From positions 62,472,251 to 62,536,250 of the forward strand of contig CM051463.1 of the NCBI GenBank assembly GCA_028095005.1: a DNA stretch of 64,000 bases, given 5' to 3'. The DNA comes from Rhynchospora pubera (taxonomy: Eukaryota > Streptophyta > Magnoliopsida > Poales > Cyperaceae). Made by a program: the position numbers and the translations under genes. Below the pieces are notes generated by a model. That model was given only the letters and a program-made list of their open reading frames with translations. It did not search any database and was not told the DNA's origin. Of this stretch, positions 12,071 to 22,148 are shown piece by piece. How positions within the stretch are numbered: the first letter of the stretch is position 1; the number at the start of each line of letters is the position of its first letter.

Positions 12071-12996
12071 CATAGTTGTGAATACCAGTAAAAAAATCAA
12101 GAAGAGATCTTAAACCATCTGGGAGAATCAAAATTGACAAATCTCTTACAAGTGCACGAAACACCGTTATGAGATTTTCAGCTTATCCTCTCAACCATTT
12201 GGTCTGTAAGACCACCTTCTATCCGGTTTTTATATATACAATATACACAGAAAAACTAGTTTAGACTATAGGCTAGCTATCCATGAAAAGAAAACCACTG
12301 AGTTCAGTTCAAAAGTTCGAGTTACATACTAAACAATCAACAAATTCTGTACTGGAACAGACTGTCGATCGAAATGATTTAACCTAGTTGAAGGTCCAAA
12401 CTTCCATGAAAAATTATGAAATTAATTTTCCTGGAATCCTAACTCAAAATAGAACAACTCCATTTAAACAGAATTTTTAAAGGAGTTCTCAGTTGGTACA
12501 GTTTATTAGAACAATCGATTTGCTCAACAAACTGGATCTGACAAGATCTTCCTTTTCATACTTGAAAACCCACAAATTAATCCGAGTCATGCAACAATTT
12601 ACACATGTTTAGAAAGAGCTTCAAGTCCTCTTTAAATCTAGCCATAGAACACTGGTACTTATATTCAAAATATAAATCTTTCAAGCCATTCAAACAGGAC
12701 AGTACGAGCAGAAACTGGTTCTGCGCACTGTCGCTATTTTATTCACAATAAATCCATACTAATTCAGAAAAATATGAATCCAACGTCAAAAGAATCACAA
12801 TCCAAAGATCTACAACTTTCATGTAGATGGAAAGATCTTCCAGAGAACATATCACATCGAAAAACGCGAAACAACACAGAAAATACCATTTCCAGACAGC
12901 AAACAAACGCATCATCTCTACTAATCCGCTAATTATCTAATTTCTCTTAATTAAGTGTCAAAATAGCTTAAGTACGACCATGTGCTCTGATACCAC
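12071..12996 (-). mobile_element. Copia leader region between LTR and insertion
   Basis: This is the untranslated leader of the minus-strand copia element, starting with its primer binding site and running to the CATAG duplication at 12071-12075. It has no gag ORF; the element continues at 7989 and below on the other side of the inserted LTR. Confidence 0.6.
12984..12995 (-). other. Retrotransposon primer binding site (initiator tRNA-Met type)
   Basis: The minus strand reads TGGTATCAGAGC one base after the LTR end. This is the standard plant copia primer binding site complementary to the 3' end of initiator tRNA-Met. It fixes the element orientation as minus and marks the inner LTR edge. Confidence 0.9.
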
Positions 12997-14780
12997 TGTT
13001 AGGAAATCGCTCAATTTTAATTTTGTGACTAATTACTAGCTAATTAATCCAATTAAAGCACAAAGAGCAAGAGGATCTAGTACATAGCCATTTCGACACA
13101 AAGAGAAAGGGGTGGAATATTGTACCTCCCGCGAAATCGTATTCGCGGGGCTCGACCATGGCATGGGAGTTGGTGGCGAGCCTCCATGCGCCTCCTCCTT
13201 CGTCGGTTGATCGGCCTCGAGTCCACCAAGGAGGTTAACCATAATCTTCAACTCTTGTGCTAGCAAGAGGAAGATACAAGCTAATCCCTCTAGGTTTCCT
13301 CTCTCATTTAGCAATTAATTGCTTTAATTTGTGGAGAGGAGTGCTCAACCCATGAGCTAGAATGGAGAGGAGAGAAGATAGAGCAAGGAGAAAAATCTGA
13401 AAATTTTTCTCCCCTTGGTGAATTTCGGCCATAGAGGAAGAGGGAGAGAGAATGGAGTGGAGGCTAGGGTTTCCCCAAAACTTGACCCCTTTATATAGTG
13501 CTCTCTACACCTACCTACCACAACAAATTGTGGACAATATTGCCCTCACATGGCCGGCCCCCATTGGAGGCTTTTGTGGGTTACACCAAGTGTATTACAA
13601 GCCCATTAATTCAACCTTTTAATTGCTCTTTCAACTAACCTCAAATTGGACTTTTATTTAACTAATTAAATAAAGACCCAATAGCTCAATTAATTTAAAT
13701 GAGTTGAACATAATTAATTATTAACTCATTAATAATTAATTTGGGATTAGCAAATGCATTAATTTATTTCTATATGATCCCTTTGACTTAATTAATTATA
13801 ACGGTCCACAACGCTATACAATTAATTAATCAAACTATCATATTTTCGCAATACACACTGTTGCGAATAAATAAATAATGCACTGTATGGTTAAAGTCCT
13901 ATTTGTGTGACCCTTTGAGGATTTATGCTATGTTGGACATGGAATTAAATCGCTATTTAATTCCAATAATCATAAGCGGTATCTAGCAACACGTTATGAT
14001 TCCCAATTCGCATAAATAATGTACTGCTACAGTATTTAAATCATGCATAAGAGAATATATGTATTTCCCTATTTTGATTCTTATGTCACACGATATCATA
14101 GTATAATCCAAGATAGGAATGTGTCATTCTTGCAGATTATACGTTTCTTGATCTAGAGTTGATCGCTTAGTTGCGCGCATACGATCCAACTCCATCAAGG
14201 GGCCCAAACAGATATCGTCACTCACTAAGTGAATTAATGAGGGACATACGGTTTTCTTGATGATTAGCTTTTCCCCGCACAATTCAAGAGAACATAAATA
14301 AAGTCCGTATAGCAGCCCTTATCGGGAATCAGCAGTAGACAATATTTATTGAACCTATCCTCATGTGGAAAAGATAAACATCTCAAACTTAGAACCAAAA
14401 TCATAACGAAATAAACAATGACACATAACACAATCCATATGTTTATTTCGATGGGTCAAGTCCTGTGCTATGTTCCATAACATACACATATGCAATTAAG
14501 TTGGTAACTCTTTACCTATGATTAGTAGAACTTAATCATCACTTAACTTGCATACTAATCTTATAAGATAATTAATGTTCCTTGTTAATTATCAAGATTA
14601 TGGACCGTTTAGATTTATTATTGTCATTCTAAAGAATGATCAACAGAGATCTACAATTCAGATCCTCAACCTGAATGATCTGTCAATAATAAACCTAGGA
14701 ACAGATGATAAAATCTCATCCAAAACATAAACTAATAATTAAGTCATTAAATTATTGACTTATAGGACATAACTCTAACA
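12997..14780 (-). mobile_element. Copia 5' LTR (1.78 kb)
   Basis: On the minus strand the LTR starts TGTTAGAGTTATG and ends TTTCCTAACA, giving short inverted TGTTAG/CTAACA ends, one base before the primer binding site. A TATA box (minus-strand CTATATAAAG at about 13489-13498) followed by a C/T-rich leader marks the likely U3/R boundary. The 92-codon frame at 13036-13314 lies inside the LTR and is not a gene. No partner LTR was found in the window, so the element is truncated at its 3' side. Confidence 0.8.
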
Positions 14781-14848
14781 CTTTATGACTGTATGAGGTT
14801 GTTGGGTCAAGTGCTAAGGGTAGGGGATAATAAAAAGGAGGCATTGGT

Positions 14849-15057
14849 CAGGGGCGGATCCAGTGGTGGGGCGGGTGGGGCTAGAGCCCCACCTACCGCC
14901 GTCGAGCCCTGAAGCCCCTCTTTAGCCTCAATGAATTTTTTCAGCCATTGGAGCACTCAAAGGTGGGGCTGAAGAACAGAAAAAGAGAAACCGTTCGATC
15001 AAATGATTCATTAGAGCACTCAGCCCCACCTAAATATTTTTGCTAGATCCGCCACTG
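14849..15057. mobile_element. hAT-type MITE (209 bp)
   Basis: Its ends are imperfect inverted repeats (CAGGGGCGGATCCAG and CTAGATCCGCCACTG). It is flanked by the 8-bp duplication GCATTGGT at 14841-14848 and 15058-15065. Eight-base duplications and CAGNGGCGG-type ends are characteristic of the hAT superfamily. It is non-coding and so non-autonomous. Confidence 0.85.
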
Positions 15058-15065
15058 GCATTGGT

Positions 15066-16327
15066 ACCATATACTAGTGCCGTGCAACTTGGAGTAGAGT
15101 TATTCTATTAAACTCTACTATATTTTGTAGTAAGACTTTGTATGTTTTTTAACTTTCTTTAATGAAAGTGATAGAGCGCTAAAAGCTCTACTTGTTTCAA
15201 AAAAAAAAAATGATACATATTGTTAAGCAACCCTTTTGATTTTGAATAATAGTAAATATATATTATATAGTACATATATGGATAGGAAATTTCCCCTAAA
15301 ATATTACTCATGGAGTTTACAAATCTCAGCATCTGGAGTCAAAGAAAAAGTATTATGGAAATTTTGTTTAATTCTTTTATTTCTTGTTTAAAATACGTCT
15401 CCGTAATTTTCGGCTAAATTTAAATGCTGTCCATCCATTGAGCATCAAAGAAAATGTATTCTAACATTTATAATCATGTAAATCATGTGTTAAGTCATCA
15501 ATCAAGGCAGATAAGTAACGTGGAAACTCACAGAAATCGACGTAGGAAATGGCAAAAGGGAAACATTGCGGAAATGAGACATGTTCGTGAAACCTATGCC
15601 AAATGGTGACCATCAAAATAAAAATTATTTAATTAAAGACCGCACACTTGTATATGAATATGACACCGATAAAACCTTATCAGGCACCGTAGAATTTCAT
15701 AACAAAAAAAAAAGAAAACAAAAGAGAACCTGCCGTTATAGAATTTCTAAATTTAACAATTAAAAACCTAAAAAATGAACTTTCTAGTATAATTATAGAT
15801 AATAATAACTTTGTCATAATTCCAGTCGTGGTAAAAAATAAATCTGGACGGTAATACCATGTCCAAAAACTTTTCTTAGTTCTCTCTCCTTTCGGCGTCC
15901 TGGACCAGGCGTACTTTTCTTTTCAATTTTGCCCTTCAATTTTGTTAAACTTTCTAGCGCTCTATCGCTTTTTAATCAATGCAATTAGAATTAGGTACCT
16001 AAGAAATTCAAGTCTAGCGCACCTTCCTTCAAACAGGAAAAGGCAGTAACACTATCAGAAATGTGACAGAAACACTGGAGAAATTTCTTGAGTGCAAATC
16101 TATTGGTATGACAACATTCTTACAAATTCCGTAGAAAAGGAAAATAAAAATGAACAAAATTATAAAAATGCAATATCTCTACAAAATACAAATCTATGTC
16201 TATTTGGCTATCGCAAACAGCCACAGGCACTCATGTCTCAACAAAGGACCTATCAGCAAATAAGAAATTACAAAAGGTCTTGTAAGCTAAATAACATCCC
16301 AAGAACAAGAGAGAAAAAAATACTCCA
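15066..16327. other. Intergenic, including 3' flank of the B-box gene
   Basis: AT-rich, no gene recognised. The ORFs at 15581 and 16092 have no features of real proteins. Confidence 0.4.
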
Positions 16328-16765
16328 TTAATCCGACTCAGCCCATTCCTCCTTCTCACGTGCCAGCCGCTTCCTCGCACGTGCCATCCTCCAAACCGAC
16401 TCGACCTCACCTCTCACGCGCTTCGTCTTCACACGAGCGCCACGTGGCGGTGCCTCTCTCCTTGTCCTCTTCCTCGACTCCGCCGAAGAAACACAAGAGC
16501 TCGCATCAGAATGCGACGAAGAGGAAGCAGCTTGTTCAGGGCATGATCTACACCCGCGACACAAGCGCCTTATTGGGTCGGATTCGGGTCCGGAGACCAA
16601 CAACACGGATCCGCACGTGATGCACCGAGTCCAGCGCACGTGACGCGCCACTAGGAAGTTGGCGCCGTGCACGGACGCATCGCACGAATTGCAGAGAAAG
16701 GCCGAGTCAGCGGCGCAGTACACGGACGCGATCGCGTCGCACAATTCACAGCTCTTGCGTTTCAT
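16328..16765 (-). CDS. Single B-box zinc-finger protein (BBX32/BBX28-32 clade-like)
   Basis: An intronless 145-residue protein. The N-terminal B-box has the full ligand set: C6, C9, C17, D20, C25, C28, H33 and H42, followed by the family phrase GANFLVARHVR. A further CxxC (C48-C51) and a CRGCRSC cluster follow, then a Ser-rich linker, a basic segment (SRKRTRREAP) and a C-terminal helix ending EEWAESD, which resembles the end of Arabidopsis BBX32 as I recall it. There is no CCT domain, so it belongs to the short, single-box group whose members act in the nucleus by binding other BBX or CONSTANS-type factors in light and flowering control. It is shorter than BBX32 (about 225 residues), lacking the middle part. 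The C-terminal PFVFL motif of the miP1a/b microproteins is absent. The start is the first Met of the frame. The coding part is GC-rich against its surroundings. Confidence 0.9.
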   Translation of the reverse strand: MKRKSCELCDAIASVYCAADSAFLCNSCDASVHGANFLVARHVRWTRCITCGSVLLVSGPESDPIRRLCRGCRSCPEQAASSSSHSDASSCVSSAESRKRTRREAPPRGARVKTKRVRGEVESVWRMARARKRLAREKEEWAESD

Positions 16766-16921
16766 TTCTGTTCAGTTGCATGTAAGTCGAGTTACAAATT
16801 GCAATTGGCGATTGAGAGAAGTTCGAAATAGAAAGAAATGGTAGTTGTGAGACTGAGAAGGAAGAAAGGAAAGGAAAGAAAAGAATAGAATGGAAAGAGA
16901 CTTTGGGAGGAATGTATGGAG

Positions 16922-16932
16922 AGTTTATAAAG
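16922..16932 (-). promoter_or_regulatory. TATA box of the B-box gene
   Basis: The minus strand reads ACTTTATAAACTC about 160 bases upstream of the start codon, followed by a C/T-rich stretch (16850-16910) typical of a plant 5'UTR. Confidence 0.55.
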
Positions 16933-16949
16933 TTGGTGAGGAGGTTAAT

Positions 16950-17982
16950 GGGTTAATGGATGGTTTATAAGAGTTGATATTTTGATTTTGTGGAATATAT
17001 TTAAGTATAAATTTGAGGCTGAGATTACGAGACGCCTGAGGTGGCTTGGTATGGTGCCGAATCATGTGCCCCGTCAATGGATGTGAATTTGAGGCTCTCA
17101 TGTGAGTCAATAATATTGCGTACTTTTATTTTAATTATTAATTATTAATAATTAATATTTTGTCCCAAGTTTACGTAAGTATCACGAAATGGATAGAATC
17201 CTAGACGAAATTGTAAAAGTTTAAAGTTCTTTTACAATTCACCATGTATTCAATCTGACATGTTCAATTTATGACCACTTAGTTAATCTAGTGCAAATTA
17301 GAAAGTTTTATCGTCCAATTATTCAAGTACTAAATACTTCTAATTAGTAGCATGTATATGGATTAGAAATGAAGTTTTTAATTTTAAATATGGATTAGAA
17401 ATTAAGTCCGTGACCTTTTCACTCAAAATATTTTGTTTTTAACTGGTAAACAAAATGCTAAATCTACGGACTTCATAAAGAATTATCTATACATTTTATT
17501 ATTAATGAAGATTAGTGATTCAACTACAATTTATCCACCTAAGCTAAGCTAAATGTTTCAGTTGCCATTTGTAATGATCAAGCTTTGCTCTTGTCTTTAT
17601 ATACAAGCAATTATGAGATTTGATAAATTAATGATAATCAAGCATGGGTCCTAGTCACCTACAGGGTCCTTAAATTTGAAACTTTTTAAATGCATTATTA
17701 ATTAACTTGTATTCGATATGAATATGATGCATAAAAAAATACAATTTGACCACTTCTAAATTTTAGAATTTTAAATTAATCCCCTTCCATTTTTCTTTCT
17801 TTTTCTAATTACGCCCCGCAACGCATGGACAAGAATGTAAGTATCGTAGTATCGTACTATTGTTGGTGTCATTATGTAATTGGGTTATTAGGTTTCTCAG
17901 ATTTAAGAACTATAGGACTGCTAACAACTGTCACTAAATAAATCCAATCGGAACAAATGTGTATATATATATAGAGAATGGA
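16950..17982. other. Intergenic, upstream of the B-box gene
   Basis: AT-rich with no recognised gene or element. It would hold any distal regulatory sites of the B-box gene. Confidence 0.4.
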
Positions 17983-18369
17983 TTCAATCAAAGCGCTTTG
18001 ATCGGAGTCTCAGTTAAACCCCGTCGGTTCTCAATTTTGAAAGTTCTAACGACCGATCCGAACCGTCAAATATGATCTCCATATTGAAATCTCCTTGCCG
18101 ACCAAAATTTTCATTTTTTTGAATTTTTTAAGTATTTTTTTCGGATTTTCAAAAATCGTTAATCTAATTTGTTCTGAACCCTACAAAAATTGCTGTTTTT
18201 GAAAATCCGAAAAAAATACTTAAAAAATTAAAAAAAAATGAAAATTTTGGTCGGCAAGGAGATTACAATATGGAGATCATATTTGACGGTTCGGATCGGT
18301 CGTTTGAACTTTCAAAATTGAGATCTGACGGGGTTTAACTGAGACTCCGGTCAAAGCGCTTTGATTGAA
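17983..18369. mobile_element. Foldback/long-TIR MITE (387 bp)
   Basis: Nearly the whole element is one inverted repeat. TTCAATCAAAGCGCTTTGA at the left matches the reverse complement at the right (one mismatch soon after), and the arms continue past GGAGTCTCAGTTAAACCCC, a GACCGATCCGAACCGTCAAA-type block and GACCAAAATTTTCATTTTT, leaving only a short centre near 18165-18195. RNA from it would form a hairpin of about 170 bp. No clear target duplication was seen, so the superfamily is left open; long TIRs suggest a Mutator-like origin. Confidence 0.75.
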
Positions 18370-19381
18370 GGCTTTTTAAAGCGTATACTGTCGTCTTAAT
18401 TCAAAATAAAAGAAATAGTATCAACAATTATGTACACCGCAAAAGAAAGCCATAATTCAAAAAGAAAAAAAAGATGTAAATTGGTGTTCAATAGTAGTCT
18501 CCTTTAATAAAATCAATTGGGAACCACAAATAAGATAAGTGTCAGTTGAAACAGCACAGACTCTTTTTTTAAATAAGTAATAAAAGTAAACAAAGAGGAA
18601 AGAAGAAAGAAAGTTTTGGTTATTAATTAATGGAGAAATCGTAGAAGCATGCCTGTCCACAAAACCTCGTCCCACTCCGAAAGGCTCACCTCATGTTTTT
18701 TGTTTTTAATTACTCTTTCCATTCTTAGTTTGTCTGTATCCTAGCTACTTTTTTTTTATCGATGCAATTTTCTATTCTTTTCTCATTTCTTTGCCTCTTT
18801 AGTCCTACGAAAGGGACTCGACTTCTACACGAAAATAATTGAAGGTTATATATTTTTATTTATGTTCAGCGATACGTTATTTATTTACCTATTTTTTGGT
18901 AAATCTTTGGAGAGCATTTCTGTTGTGATGTGCTCCATGAATCATAATTAAGTTGAACGAACATAATAAAAAAATTATCCTTCAAATTATTAGAATAGAA
19001 GTATAATATAAGCAATACTTGTATAGTGTTTTTTTTTTCTCCTTCTTTTCCAATTTTCCTCTTTTACCTAAAATAATTTTTCCCATGACGGAACGGAAAC
19101 AGATAATTGTATTTAGATAGGATGGCATTGCCCACCCTCTGCAATTATAAGAAGAGAAAATATAAAAATAAAATAACTTTGAAAGTTGAGATATATGCAC
19201 TCTAGTACTCTACCGATACCATGTGTTTGATAATAGTAATTCTAATAAAAAATTGCGAACTATGTCGAGTGAAATATAATATAATTATAATAAATTAAAC
19301 ATGATTTATTCGAGTAATTGAATAAAATAAACTTTATATGTGCCGGAGATGGTTTATCTCATTTTACATAATAACAATATA
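18370..19381. other. Intergenic, no recognised gene
   Basis: AT-rich. The ORFs at 18457 and 18982 are A/T-driven and carry no domain. Confidence 0.4.
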
Positions 19382-19720
19382 TCTATACTACTTATAAACG
19401 CATCCAAAACAAAGATCAAATGAGTCCTTTATAGGGGTTCCAACATATGTTAACATCAATATAGACCATTGATCTGTGCAACTTGATCTAATGTACAATT
19501 TAGATTTGTAGTTCACAGACAAATAGCCAGATCCTTTATAAAAATGAATCAAGGCGCTGGATGGTTGTTTCCTTTCTTATTCCTTCTTAATTTATGCACA
19601 TATAAAAGGAAAGAGAAAAACAAATCAATCCTCTCCCACCATATCAATATCGCCGTCTAACAAAATTACCTCATATTTTCTTTTCCATTCCTACACAGTC
19701 GGGTGGGCTCTTTTTGCTAG
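19382..19720 (+). mobile_element. Candidate short non-autonomous Helitron
   Basis: The left end A/TCTATACTACTTATAAA is the kind of 5' terminus seen in plant Helitrons. A CTAG followed by T lies at 19717-19720, preceded by a weak five-pair stem (CCTAC...GTGGG, one wobble pair). It has no coding capacity. The hairpin is much weaker than in the two clear Helitrons of this window, so this is tentative. Confidence 0.3.
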
Positions 19721-22148
19721 TTGAATAAAATATATTCTTACTGTTTCAAAATAGAATTTATTCTACGTTTTTCAGTTACGGCTGAAATAAAACGAATACT
19801 CATTTATTTCTATTTTAAATTTTCAATTTGCTTTTGTGAAACACCATATTTAAGTATAAGCCATTCCTCATGCTCAAGGCGGCATTGCTTATAAATTATA
19901 ATATTTATAGGTGTCTCCAATGATAATAAGGTACGATTTTATTAGATTGTCTCTATTTAGTTTATCAAAAAAAAATAATAATAAAGTACGATTCTAATAT
20001 AATAGAACACAAATAATTCTCCGATCAGATAAAGTATTTTACGATAAAGAAAAAGGTCAACAAAAACATTTTTTCCCCTTCATTGTCGCTTTCTGATGAG
20101 TTCTCGCAAGCCAAGAGAAACCGAATAAATAAAGGCAGTACACCCAAAATATCTTCACTGTTGACGTCACATCACATCACTCTGGTACAGGTGGCACGTC
20201 TCAAAATATAAAACTTCAAAGTCAAAACAAAATCCCAGAAATACCCTGCCATAGGCGGCCAATTTTGAACAATGCAGGGGTCTAATAGTAATTTAGTCCA
20301 CGTACAGACCTGTGATCCATTGAATAGAGAGGGCGATTTTGGGCCACGCCTTTTGAATTTAATGCTGGCCCGTTTGTTCATCTAGTGACAAGAAGCGCGG
20401 AGGCCACAGATCGCTGCCAGGTGTACGGCTGAGAGAGATTGCTTTGGGAGAGGTTTGTGAGGAAGAGTAGCGACACGTGGGTCGCTGTCAGTGCGCCAAG
20501 AGGTTATGACGTTTGATTAAGCGGGGTTTTTGTTCCAGAAGGTTTAGTTTAGAATCTAATTAAAAGGGTGGAAGGGAATTAGACCACATAACACTTGTGC
20601 CATCCTTTGGTTGAAAATTGGAATATATATATATTTTTTTCTGAAGGTTGACTAAAAACAGTGAATTTGTACCAATGTTCAGAAATGTAGGACAAATTAT
20701 TCAAAAAGATTATTTAAAAAAGTAATGGACAAAGGATGTGCAAATATATTTTTCTTAAAAACAACAAAAAAGAGTAGCCCAAAGAAAAAAAGACGGTAAT
20801 TAACCTCTTTTAATAAATAAAAATGTTAATCAAACTAAAAATCTTTACTTCCTGCTGTATGTAATATGTTGTCAACTTTTTCCCATTACGCATTAGGGGC
20901 TCCTTTTAACTTAGCAGTTCTTAAATTATATCAAGCTCTGCCCAGATAAATTGTTTGATCCATAAAATCACATTACACCAAGATTTACCAAACAATATCC
21001 AAATGCTTGTAGACACCAATTTTTTTTTTTTAGCATTCATTCATTATTTAGACTCTACATTACAATAGCCATACATAATGATTCATACTAGACTATGTCA
21101 CTATAATAAATTAAATAAACGACTAAAAATACTATTGTTAAATCTACGCATCAATTTGTGTTAGTATTTCCAGAGAAAGCACTCATGAAAACCATTTTCC
21201 CAAATCAGTAAAATTTTTCCCTTACATATAGGGTGATTAAACATGCCATTAGCACTGACAGAGTCTTTATCAGATTAAATATTTGAACAAAAATGTAAAA
21301 TATCCATTGCAAGTTGCGGAAATGTTATGTGAAGACAATTTTAGAAGTCATGAGGTTATTCCCAAAAAATAAAAAATGTTGTGGAAATGGATGCTACTAA
21401 TAATAAGTGGGTGCCCAGTGTGGTGAGTAGGAAGCCGCGGAAAGAGGTGTCAAACTGTCAATTGAGGCTATAACAAAGCCAATTGTTCCATCCGCACATT
21501 TCATTCTATTATTTCATGACAAAAAGGCTTGGTCCATAAAACGCCAGAACTATAAAAGCACGTTTAAATTAGTGGGCTAATGTCTCTTAACTCCATCTTA
21601 CATGGTCCACGTATTATAAGAAAGAAAATCAAACAAAATTCCCTTCATTGGACAAATAAGCGAAGCGCCATATTACGCCACACAATTTTGTACTATCTTT
21701 CGTTGGCAACATGATGATTTAATAAACTGAAAGCAGTCGGAAGTCCAACCCTGTTCCTGTCAAACAATCTGCAATCACAACATTCGCATAAAATATCTCC
21801 TGAAAACATTGGTAAACGATTAACGGATGCCATACACATGCAAATGTAACATGAGTAAGCGATTAAGGTATGCCATACACATGCAAATGTAACATGAGGT
21901 CGTACCAAGACCCTAGTTTAATAATGCAGCAGAAAAGAACAAAAAGTGAACAGGGAAGTTCCAAAATAAAATGAATAATTAAAATACAACAATTTTGCAA
22001 TGCTACAACAAATTTAGAGTTCCTTCCATCGCAGTCATCATACACCTCCCATTATTGGCCCAGTTCTGACATTGACAGATTTTGTGCTGTTTGAAGCCAA
22101 ACCCCTATCTCACTAATCTAACCAACCCTGTTTTTTCTAGAAATAAAA
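19721..22148. other. Intergenic and 3' flank of the E2 gene
   Basis: No gene was recognised. A small old retroposon footprint is likely near 19925-20000: ATAAGGTACGATTTTA and ATAAAGTACGATTCTA flank a segment ending in an A-run. Two diverged copies of about 43 bp containing GCCATACACATGCAAATG stand in tandem at 21816-21900. Confidence 0.4.

Noticed and set aside
13036..13314. 92-codon minus-strand frame
   Set aside because: It lies wholly inside the copia LTR, downstream of its TATA box, with no family resemblance.
16360..16620. 86-codon plus-strand frame
   Set aside because: Antisense shadow of the B-box coding sequence.
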